A DNA stretch of 64,000 bases from Oopsacas minuta (lineage: Eukaryota > Porifera > Hexactinellida > Lyssacinosida > Leucopsacidae). Positions within the stretch are counted from its first letter, which is position 1, and each line of letters opens with the position of its first letter. The notes beneath the pieces were generated by a model. That model was given only the letters and a program-made list of their open reading frames with translations, searched no databases and was not told the DNA's origin. Of this stretch, positions 1-9,004 are shown in pieces. Location of the stretch: assembly GCA_024704765.1 (NCBI GenBank), contig JAKMXF010000301.1:337961-401960 (forward strand), given 5' to 3'. A program made the position numbers and the translations under genes.

Positions 1-137
1 ATTCTTTACAATCTAAGGTTAAAAACAATAGTAATTCAACACGCTAAGTAAGAAGAAACGGTTTCGACTATACCATATTTCTATATGTGTGATTCATCCC
101 CTTCCTTATTTTTTTGCAACTAGGTATTCTAGGCTAG

Positions 138-3100
138 ATGACTGCTCGGAATACTCGTTATAGGAATGTATCTGAGGATAGTACAGATGAAGATATTCAT
201 ATTGAAGATGATACAATTCCGTTGTCGAGTCAACCAGATGAAGACCTTTCTAATCTGAATGTTAACACTCATTCTAAGGTTAAATCTTATCAGTTGTGCA
301 AGGTTAAACATCGTGAGAAGTGCGCTGCTATAACATTCACTTTGCTTACATTGGGATTCGCTATTATCACGATGACGTTAATATACGTAAGTGCTTTCGC
401 CTTACGACATGATCACGTTCTAGATAATGGAGGTTCTGATCCAGATATCCAGAATTGTATCCATGCTCATCTCAGTAATGGTATTATTCTGCCATTACTT
501 GACAAAAAAACTTATTTATACAAACAATTGAATAATAGTTTACGGGTTTTGGTTATAAGTGATCCAGATACCAAAGTATCAGGTGCTTCTCTGTCTATCC
601 TTTCTGGATCCTTTAATGAAGGTCCTGTTCCAGGTTTGGCTCACTTTTGTGAGCATTTATTATTTTTAGGAAATAAGAAATATCAATTACCTGACGCTTT
701 TATGACGTACGTTGCTGAACACAATGGATTTACTAATGCTTATACTGACTTGGGCATTACCAATTTTTATTTTCAAGTTGAATCTGATTTCTTTTTTCAA
801 GCTCTTGATATGTTCTCTAACCTTTTCATACATCCACTTTTTAACTTTGAATATATTCAGAAAGAGATTAATGCAGTTAATTCCGAATACGAATTAGATA
901 AATTTTCAGATGAATGGAGGCTATTTCGTCTCTTGCAACTTGGTTCTAATGAATCACACCCGTTTCACCAGTTTAACATCGGTAATACTGAAACTTTGAA
1001 CATCACTAATATTCAAAGTTATGTGTCTAGTTACTTTTACAAATATTTTAGTTCGAATCTAATGACTGTTGTGTTATATGGAAGTGAAAATATCACTACA
1101 TTGTCTCAAATTGCAGAATTACGATTTGGTATTGTTCCGAATTTGAATTTATTTGAAAGAATCTACCTACCTCCATATTCTTCATTACCCACATTTATAC
1201 TAGCTCAAGCTCTAGAACAAACTAATGCAATAATTTTAGTATTTCAATTACCATCATTTACGAAATATTTTAACTATTCGCCAAATTTTATTCTCTACTT
1301 ATTGGATTTTCCTGGAAGTATTGGTTTCATAAGTAGCATGAGACAATCGGGATTAGTTGATGATATTCATGTAACTACTCAGCAGCTTGTATCAAGTACT
1401 TTATTGAAGATTACTATCCTAGTTCAGAGTAAATTGATATTTGACCAAAAATGGTTTTTTCTTGTTGAATCTTTTTTCTCTTATATCCAACAAATACGCC
1501 AACTTAATTCGAATTTAATGGAGGAAATGTTTGACTCTTGGAAAAAGGTCAATAGTTTCAAGTTTGATTATGAGTTAAATGGTTCTCAAAAAGTTTCTTC
1601 CATAGTTTCGAATTTAGCTCGTCAGATGCAATTCATTCATTCTACAAAAGATTTGTTGTTACCTCCCTGTTCGCTCCTATTTAATTACACTTTCATTTCT
1701 ACTACATTACTCTCACAGATTAAACCTTCTAATCTTCTCATTATAATGTATTCAAATGAATTCAATTCATCTGATAATCAAGGTTGGCGAAATTTGACAA
1801 TGAATGATCAGTATTTTGACATCGATTTTGTTGTTTACCCTATTAATTCTGATTATGTTTCTAAATGGGACAGTGTAAATTCAAGTGCATTTGTTCTCCC
1901 AGATGATAATTTTATTCCCTCTATTTTACGAGTTGAGCCTTCTCTCAGTGAAGGTTTTAATCCTGAGTTGTCTTTATTCGGAAGTCTTGTCATTTGGCAC
2001 CTTTATAATTCCAAGTTTTCAGACCCTTATATCAAATTTTCTTGTATACTTGATACTAGTGACAAATATTATAACTTAGAGCATTATACTGCTCTCCAAT
2101 TATTCAAATTTATTATTTATACAATTTTTCCAGATGAGATGTACATGTATCAAAACTTTTATTCTCTCTCAATTCCTATCCCAAATTATTTCAATAGATT
2201 GTCACTAAATTTTGAAGGATATTCTGATAATATCTTATTTGAGAGTTTCATTGATAAAGCTACTGATATATTGACCAATTCATCATTCTTAACCAATAGC
2301 TATGCTTATACTATAGCTTATAATATGTATTCAAACACCTTGGCTAATTATTTCAAACAATCAACTGCTGTTGATTTAGTGATTGATAATTTCAAGCTTT
2401 TATTCTTTCCAACTGCATATAAGATTGTTGACATTTACGAAAGCTTACAAAATATCACGAAAGATAAGTTTATTCATTATTTATACGAAACTAATACAAA
2501 CTCATTTCTAACTTGCTTCTCATTTGGAAATGTTGATAAATCTTTATCCCTAAGGACTGGTAATAAAATTCAACAAGAATTTGGATCAGACTTGATGATA
2601 TCTCCCGTAATTCAACAATTGACTCATTTATGCCAAGGAGTTAACTATACCTTCTCGCGAAATAACTCTAACAGCCAAGATTTAAATTCAGTGATAGATG
2701 TTGTATATCAATTTGGCTCAATTTGTGGGGTGAAGAAGTTAGGTGACAGTTGTAATACTACCCAATTACAAAGCTATGTGCTGTTGAAATTACTAGTGAG
2801 TATAATGTCAACGCACTTCTTCTCCATATTGAGAACTGAGGAACAATTGGGTTACCTAGTTCAAAATTTTATATGGACAGAATCAGATGAAATTTTTTTG
2901 CATTTTCTTATTGAAAGTCCTTATAATAGCCCTGATTATCTAGAAGAGAGAATCGATCATTTTCTTTTGAATTTTAGCAAAACACTCGGATCAATACCTC
3001 TAGACAATTGGGATGATATTATTAGCGCTTATAACCAAACCATACTAGTTGAACCAAATTCATTTGATACTGCCTTTGAAAGTGTTTGGTCTGAAATTAG

Positions 3101-3329
3101 CACTAGACAATATCAGTTTTCGAGGAATTCTCAAATTAAGGATATTCTTAATACAATAACAGCAACAGAAATTATTTCTTATTTTCATATGATATTCTTT
3201 GATGCTCCAGTGCCAAGAGTTAACTTCAAACTTTTTGCTCATCATCTACATCAAACTACACAAAGCATCAATACACATGACTTAGACTACGATACGATTA
3301 ACATCTTTAAACAGAATCTTAACTGTTAG
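138..3329 (+). CDS. M16 family zinc metallopeptidase, insulysin/nardilysin-like, membrane anchored
   Basis: A 1063-residue uninterrupted reading frame. The inverted zinc motif HxxEH is visible as HFCEH at residues 169-173, and the third zinc ligand glutamate falls at residue 250 (NSEYE), 77 residues downstream, the spacing seen in insulin-degrading enzyme. Near the C-terminus LRTEEQLGYLVQ matches the conserved M16A C-terminal motif. Overall length fits the two-lobed M16A peptidases (about 1000 residues). Residues 1-60 are acidic and hydrophilic, followed by a single hydrophobic segment at about 62-87 with basic residues just before it, which predicts a type II membrane anchor with the peptidase outside the cytosol. 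Many N-x-S/T sites downstream agree with that. The family cleaves short peptides inside a closed chamber. The start is the first ATG in frame. Insulysin versus nardilysin cannot be settled; there is no long acidic insert of the nardilysin kind inside the catalytic domain. Confidence 0.93.
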   Translation: MTARNTRYRNVSEDSTDEDIHIEDDTIPLSSQPDEDLSNLNVNTHSKVKSYQLCKVKHREKCAAITFTLLTLGFAIITMTLIYVSAFALRHDHVLDNGGSDPDIQNCIHAHLSNGIILPLLDKKTYLYKQLNNSLRVLVISDPDTKVSGASLSILSGSFNEGPVPGLAHFCEHLLFLGNKKYQLPDAFMTYVAEHNGFTNAYTDLGITNFYFQVESDFFFQALDMFSNLFIHPLFNFEYIQKEINAVNSEYELDKFSDEWRLFRLLQLGSNESHPFHQFNIGNTETLNITNIQSYVSSYFYKYFSSNLMTVVLYGSENITTLSQIAELRFGIVPNLNLFERIYLPPYSSLPTFILAQALEQTNAIILVFQLPSFTKYFNYSPNFILYLLDFPGSIGFISSMRQSGLVDDIHVTTQQLVSSTLLKITILVQSKLIFDQKWFFLVESFFSYIQQIRQLNSNLMEEMFDSWKKVNSFKFDYELNGSQKVSSIVSNLARQMQFIHSTKDLLLPPCSLLFNYTFISTTLLSQIKPSNLLIIMYSNEFNSSDNQGWRNLTMNDQYFDIDFVVYPINSDYVSKWDSVNSSAFVLPDDNFIPSILRVEPSLSEGFNPELSLFGSLVIWHLYNSKFSDPYIKFSCILDTSDKYYNLEHYTALQLFKFIIYTIFPDEMYMYQNFYSLSIPIPNYFNRLSLNFEGYSDNILFESFIDKATDILTNSSFLTNSYAYTIAYNMYSNTLANYFKQSTAVDLVIDNFKLLFFPTAYKIVDIYESLQNITKDKFIHYLYETNTNSFLTCFSFGNVDKSLSLRTGNKIQQEFGSDLMISPVIQQLTHLCQGVNYTFSRNNSNSQDLNSVIDVVYQFGSICGVKKLGDSCNTTQLQSYVLLKLLVSIMSTHFFSILRTEEQLGYLVQNFIWTESDEIFLHFLIESPYNSPDYLEERIDHFLLNFSKTLGSIPLDNWDDIISAYNQTILVEPNSFDTAFESVWSEISTRQYQFSRNSQIKDILNTITATEIISYFHMIFFDAPVPRVNFKLFAHHLHQTTQSINTHDLDYDTINIFKQNLNC

Positions 3330-5104
3330 TTTCATAAATTCTCTTGTAAACATGAACATCTTTTCAATCGGGAAGTCCTATTTATTATTTACATAGAATA
3401 ATTGATTTTCTCATGTAAATTGTAATGTAAATAGCATCTATTCATAGGAATATAGTATATGTATATATGAATGTGGTTTACCTTATACGTATGAACTCTT
3501 GGAGCATCTGAAGTGCTTATATAATTGATTTCTGGGACTTAACTAGGTATCCCAGGGAATATGCTCATTTTACGAGCTTAACCCAGAAATGCTTTTGTCC
3601 GTTATCAAGGAAGGATTATGGCATGCTATTTTGAATATGAATCGGCAAATACAAGATGTGGTGCATAATCAGGGAAATATGGTAGAACTTGATTAAAATT
3701 ACAATAAAATAACCTGAATTCAGTAAACTTTACAAAATCAATTGAATTCCTGAGATCGACTCAGTACCATGGCAAGCTCATGACAACCGACCTGGCCATC
3801 TAATATAGCCGAGCCTGCTTAGTAGGCCATCAGAAATTGAACTAACATTGTTATTACAAAATACCGGCCTGACAAGTCCCAAAGCTACAGCCATGCAGTT
3901 AAACACCCTTTAGAATCAGATCAAATGGCATAGCCTACTAGATATGAAACCATCTGGAACGTTTATCTACAAAATGTTGAAATGCCAAATGGTCTATAAC
4001 CGTTTCTGAACAAAATATTAATAATAAGTCGGGTATATCCCTTATACTCGCTATGTTGATTTGACCATTATTGAGACGATTATGGAGTTATACGAATATG
4101 TTTACAAAACATGTGAAATTCATCAACTTTTCTTGTCTGTGCGAGGAGAAAAGTGCAAACTTTATCATAACATATTTTTTATATTTTGTACAAAATCGAT
4201 TCTACATCAATTGGCATATCAACATATTTTGAACCTAGACCAATAATAAGGTTTTAAATGGGTTTCAAAGATGGAACATTTTGTATACATATTTGTCAAT
4301 TACGCAATCAGATTACTTACCTTCAATCCGAAAATTTTAACAAAGTGGTTTTTGTGACTATATTCGGGTGAAAATTACCAATTCCTTTATCCCTGGTACT
4401 GAAAGTGCTCAGTTAGCAGGCCTATCTTTAGTAGACTATGCAGATGAAAATATTTTGTCACTTTGTTTAATTATTTGTAAATTTATGTTACAAATTAAGT
4501 ACGATTTAGTATATTCGCGATTACATTGTTTATTTACGGATTAATTTATAAATAATTGATTCGTGCTTACACTAGTGTAAGTACGTATATTTTTAATGAT
4601 CGTATTGTATCACGTAGCTAATTGGAAATTTTGAGAATTATTTATGACTTTCAGATTCTCGTAACTTTTGATGGAATTTCAAATTCTTTGAGGACAAACA
4701 ATTGGTAATGTTTTGTATATAAAGTTGTGGACACGATCTGTACCCCCCTTAATAATTCCTTCCTGAGGTACAAGTGGAATTATAGGGATTAGAGAGAACA
4801 GTAAATTTTATGAACAATGCGTCACTTCTCACAAAGTAAACCCTATTGGCGATTATCTTATATTCAAGTGTTAGTTACTAGCATTTAAACACTGATAAAA
4901 CATTCTAAACTCTCGTGATTTTGCTTCTATTTCTACAAGCTTTTGTATTTTGGCACCTAGGATTACATTTCACCTTTGCCTTTCTGCAAGAACATGGTGA
5001 ATTTTAAACAATTCTTGCCCAGACAAGTTTATTTCAAACATTGATTCATTCTACGTATACGAACAGCATCAGGAACAGAATCGATTGTCTGAAACTTGTG
5101 TGAC
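3330..5104. other. Intergenic, no gene recognised
   Basis: AT-rich DNA without convincing coding sequence. It holds a perfect 16-bp palindrome at 4566-4581 (CTTACACTAGTGTAAG) and, around 4300-4460, a stretch ending in TCCCTGGTACTGAAAG that recurs inverted near 23745-23830, so part of it is a dispersed repeat. The words TAGTAGGCTATG near 3928-3950 (inverted) and 29184 are also shared. Confidence 0.5.
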
Positions 5105-5510
5105 CAGGGCTGGGGTTGGTTAACCGAATTTAGGGGGAGGGTAACAACTTTTAAATATTAGTTGTTAACAGGTTAACGTTACAATTATTTTTAACACAAT
5201 CAATGATGTTTTGTGACTAAGATTTACAATATGAATACATAGATATTTTATATGAAATCACGATAATATTATATATTTCAAAACGATTGAAATTTGAGAA
5301 ATTTGACATCTAATGATACTGAACTAGCAGAATTTGTGTATATGTTGCAGTGCAAACGCGAGATTAGTCTAACGCGTTCACACTGGTGTAAACGCACGGA
5401 ATATTCAAGTTTTATTACTCTTTCGATTACACCAGTGTAACCGCAAGTAGTCTTGTAATAGAATATTGTGGTATATTTAGAAAAGCTATTTATTTATATA
5501 CGTACTATAT
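5105..5510 (+). repeat. Left arm of long terminal inverted repeat
   Basis: Inverted match to 8290-8597. The best block runs from about 5335 (ATGTTGCAGTG) to 5510 and contains two ACACYRGTGT motifs facing each other, at about 5379-5390 and 5430-5440. Paired subterminal motifs of this kind are commonly transposase binding sites; that role is inferred. Confidence 0.7.
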
Positions 5511-5801
5511 TGAATTACGTATTATAGTGTAATGTGAAACTACGCAATAGATTTCGGGAACAATCACTCCCCCAGGTTTGATTTTGTTTCCTAATTTGTT
5601 TAAGGTGGAGGTAATATGGACGAAGCCCCCATATTACCCTCCTTCCAGTACCGCATACCAATGCCGTCAGATTAAGATTCGCCATCAGCGAGTCAAGCGC
5701 TAATGCCAGGCCAGTCCTTGAGATGGTTTCAAAATTTGCAGCCCTAGCCAACTGTGAAACTGTGCCGCCCTTCACCCAATTTGTTAACACCACTATGTGC
5801 C

Positions 5802-7720
5802 TTATGACATTGGTGTTACAACTCCTATTGCATTTTTGCAGGGACATCTCTGAGTCCTGCAGTGCTTCCACCTGTAAGCTGAGTTACTAGAGATGCCGAG
5901 AGAAGCACTCTGCATGGCTTTTGTGTGTCTACTCGTTACAGGAAGAATGGAATCCAATGGGAGAAGTTTAGTTGGACATATTTCAAACTGGTTTCGAGTG
6001 TAATTAACTGCCAGTGTTCCTTTATCTGTTCCTATTGAATATGAAGTTGCATCTCCACTCGTACGCCCAGTGCCGGATTTAGGTATGTGGGGGGACCTGT
6101 TCGAGGGCAATTCCCCTGGACCCTCTGTAGCCAATTCAAAGCTGTCACGGTTTGCCCACCTGTCCCCATTCCTCAATTTCGAATGCTTGTGTTTATTGTA
6201 TTCAAATTTTGCCTATGTAAAATTCAACTTTATAGTGATATGGCCTTCCCGAAGACTTATTTCGCCCAGTGGCAGCATGGCAGGACTTGACATGACCTCT
6301 AATTATTTAGTTGCACAAAATACGAAGTAGTAGATAACACTTATCGGAGATATAACAGTGAATATGAAAATCGCTAGGAATTTGATGTGGACAACTCAAA
6401 GGTTTCTAGTATAAGATTTATAGCGATTAAAGTCGAAGTTAGGTGTGCATAAAATAATGACTTTGAGTTGTGGGGCGCCCTAAATGTGGGGGCCCTGTTC
6501 GGCTGCACACTCCTAAATCCGGTGCTGAATATACCCCAGGATGTTGTGAGGACCCAATGAGTGAACTTTATCAGGCTGAGAGATAGGAATTATTACGGAA
6601 TCCCCCACTACAGCAAGATTGAACCTCTTTGATACTGTATTAAACATCCTATCTTGTTGTTTCTCTTGATAACCCTTGATCACAGCCCTCATCTTGTTAC
6701 ACGCTTCTCTCCTGGATGGAAGATCACACGCGGGACACACTACACTGCTTCCGTAGCCTTCTTTTCCCTCAGACCGCCCGCATATAATGTTGATGAAGCC
6801 AAAACAGCTTAGACATGAATGCGCACCAGAAGTTTCTCTTCCATAGCAACACAATCTCAAGTTGATATCGAACTGCAATAATTAGGTTCAGGTGAAGTGA
6901 ATTGAGAACTAGCAGTCCCTGAATAGTAATTGGATGAAGAATATCATGTGAAATCTGGTTATCGAAGAAAAGGGAATATAGTAGAGTGGCGGAGAAGTAA
7001 TATTGGAAGGAAAAGGACACCAAATTATGGCTAACAATTGTTCCTAACATTATTGTTTTCAAGATTTGATCTTCATATTCGTCTGGCTGGGTGGGAAATT
7101 TTCAAAGAGGAGGAAATGGAATAGCTGATTATGATTGATTATCAGCATCACCTTGATATTTATGTTCACTTCCTTCTGACTCTTTGGTTAGAACTTCTAC
7201 TTGACTAGGTTGTGCAATGTCCCTCTGGAAGACTTCAATGTCATCTTCAGTATTAATGATAGGCCAGAATTTGCCAATCTTTGTTAGTCCCATCGGCGGC
7301 TTCTGTTGTAGACAGTTTCATAAGGGGTGCTCCTGATGGCTGTGTGATAGCTTGTGTTCAAGTTCCACTGCACCCACCTTAGGTACTTCACCCAGCAATG
7401 ATAATTGTTGTTATCATGCATCATTCCGAAAAGACCTTTGATTTCACAAAAAGGCCACAAATCTTTTCTGTCACACCGTGATATTTCAGTTAAGCCTGCG
7501 TAAAGAGTTGGCTTCTACCAGTATGGTTACCTTCAAGCCGAAGAAGCGAGTCCAATGTATTGTCTATTTCTTCTATCGACAATAATCTTCTTGATATTCC
7601 ATCTTTCTTGTCCTTAAGATACAGGATTAGTTCCTTGATAGGACACGAGCTCAAAGCGTTCCTAGACCCTTAGCCATCTGGAAAGTTCATTCTTCTTGGA
7701 GAACTGATGGCATGGTAATT
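5802..7720 (-). pseudogene. KRBA2/Ginger-like integrase relic, catalytic core deleted
   Basis: Read on the minus strand, three blocks line up with KRBA2-type proteins. First (about 7720-7440) is the N-terminal part, with HTGR and LKYHGVTEKICG as in the helical/H2C2 entry region. Directly after it (about 7440-7310) comes the post-integrase block LRWVQWNLNTSYH and STPYE. Then (6878-6528 and 6067-5802) comes the C-terminal cysteine-rich tail with YSIGTDKGTLAVNY and CRTQRCPCKN. The rve catalytic core that should lie between blocks one and two is absent, so the copy lost it by internal deletion. A MITE at 6068-6527 splits the tail, and there are several frameshifts and stops. Known relatives are transposon-derived integrases. 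This copy cannot be functional. Confidence 0.65.
6068..6527. mobile_element. Non-autonomous hAT-type MITE, copy 1
   Basis: 460 bp bounded by CAGTGCCGGATTTAGG and its near-perfect inverted partner CCTAAATCCGGTGCTG. It shares both ends and much of the interior (GGCTGTCACGGTT, AGTTTCTAGTATAAGATTTAT, GGGGCCC runs) with the element at 16634-17141. No coding capacity. The 8 bp on either side (CGTACGCC and AATATACC) do not match well, so the target duplication has decayed or the ends are slightly off. It interrupts the KRBA2-like reading frame, so it is younger than that element. Confidence 0.8.
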
Positions 7721-8289
7721 TGGAGCAAAGTGATTTTATTAGTTATATCAGCTCTCGTTTAAGTAGAACTTGATGGTTCAGTTGATATAGTTAATAGTGA
7801 CTAGTTGAATTCACTCCTGGACATGTTACTTTTTCCAGTCATTAAAATTGTATTCACTAATAAGAGATCTCACAAATACACCCATTGACCTATTTATGTT
7901 CAGGTATTAATTACAAATAGATATTGCAAATTAGCGTCAAACATCAATTCAGTCATACTTCTTCAAGCGACAATAGCACGAATAGAAAACTTTGAACTCC
8001 ATTCTCCATTCAGTACTTATGTTATCGTCATACAAATTTTGTTAATGAAGCAAGCATATCAATTATCAAGAATTCTCGAATTATTACTTAATTATTACTT
8101 GTTTACTGTTATTTTGCGTAATAGATGTAGTCGTAGTAATATACGTAATTTTAATTTTAAAATAGGTATATATTTTTCATTAAATTAGAGAATTCTGTTA
8201 TTCAATTTATTAATTACGATACGAATCTTAACCGAATACGAACAGTCCGCAACATGGACAATTGGCTACGCGGGCACTTCACTACTTGA

Positions 8290-8597
8290 GTACATTCGTA
8301 TATAAATAAATAGTTTTTCTAAATATACCGCAATTTTCTATTACAGCTCTACTCGCGTTTACACTGGTGTAGTCGTGAGATTAACCAAACTTGAATATTC
8401 TCGCGTTTACGCCAGTGTGAATTCGTGTACGTCAATCTCGCGTTTACACTGCAACATATATATAATTTCGTACCTTTGAAATACTGAATACATAGTGGAA
8501 ATGACTCTTTTCTGTTATCCGAATTTACTTATATCCCAGCACTTAATTGGATATAGTGGTAGTTAATCGGTTAACCAGCTATCCGAATCCAACCCTG
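8290..8597 (-). repeat. Right arm of long terminal inverted repeat
   Basis: Inverted match to 5105-5510, with the same GCGTTTACACTGGTGTA and GCGTTTACGCCAGTGTG motifs plus an additional GCGTTTACACTGCAAC block at about 8440-8455. The outer part is more diverged than the motif-bearing inner part. Confidence 0.7.
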
Positions 8598-9004
8598 GTG
8601 AGCCAAAAATCGAACTAAATACGTGTGTATCTGAATTCTAATCTTCCTTGATCTGTACCAATTACATAAGATCCTCATCCTTGTCCATGATAACACCCAT
8701 CAATTTTTTGCTCCCAATAGGAATCATCACACCGGGCTTAGCTATCGGAATTATGACTATATTCCCAACACCAGCTGAAGACAATTTGTTCGCTCTGCTC
8801 TTGAGTATCCTACTATAGTTGCCTGGAGACGTTTAAACCACTTCCGCTCTACTTTTATTCTCTTTGCAACCGATGCAAATCGCACATGGTACACCATATG
8901 TCACATAGGTGTAGTGTACAACGGTACGACAGGGGTATGCCCCGTCAGCACGTAGGCATTACGGTGCCGATGCCTCTTCGCCCCGTCAGATCTCGTTCAT
9001 ATTA
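8598..9004. other. Intergenic, nothing recognised
   Basis: About 400 bp between the long-TIR element and the Tigger element. I see no coding sequence or repeat structure. Confidence 0.5.

Larger units (their letters stand above)
5105..8597 (-). mobile_element. KRBA2/Ginger-like DNA transposon relic with long terminal inverted repeats
   Basis: The two ends are inverted copies: the left begins CAGGGCTGGGGTTGG at 5105 and the right ends CCGAATCCAACCCTG at 8597. The similarity continues inwards for about 300-400 bp (5105-5510 against 8290-8597). It includes the TATGTTGCAGTG block, the GGTATATTTAGAAAA block and two oppositely oriented copies of ACACYRGTGTAAACGC per arm. The interior on the minus strand encodes recognisable pieces of a KRBA2-type integrase protein. 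A short hAT-type MITE sits inside at 6068-6527. I could not find a convincing target-site duplication: flanks are GTGAC on the left and GTGAG on the right, which may be chance. Assignment of this TIR type to the KRBA2/Ginger protein is inferred from position only. Confidence 0.6.

Noticed and set aside
5105-8597. 3-5 bp target duplication (TGA or GTGA) around the long-TIR element
   Set aside because: The match depends on where the ends are drawn and is too short to trust in AT-rich sequence.
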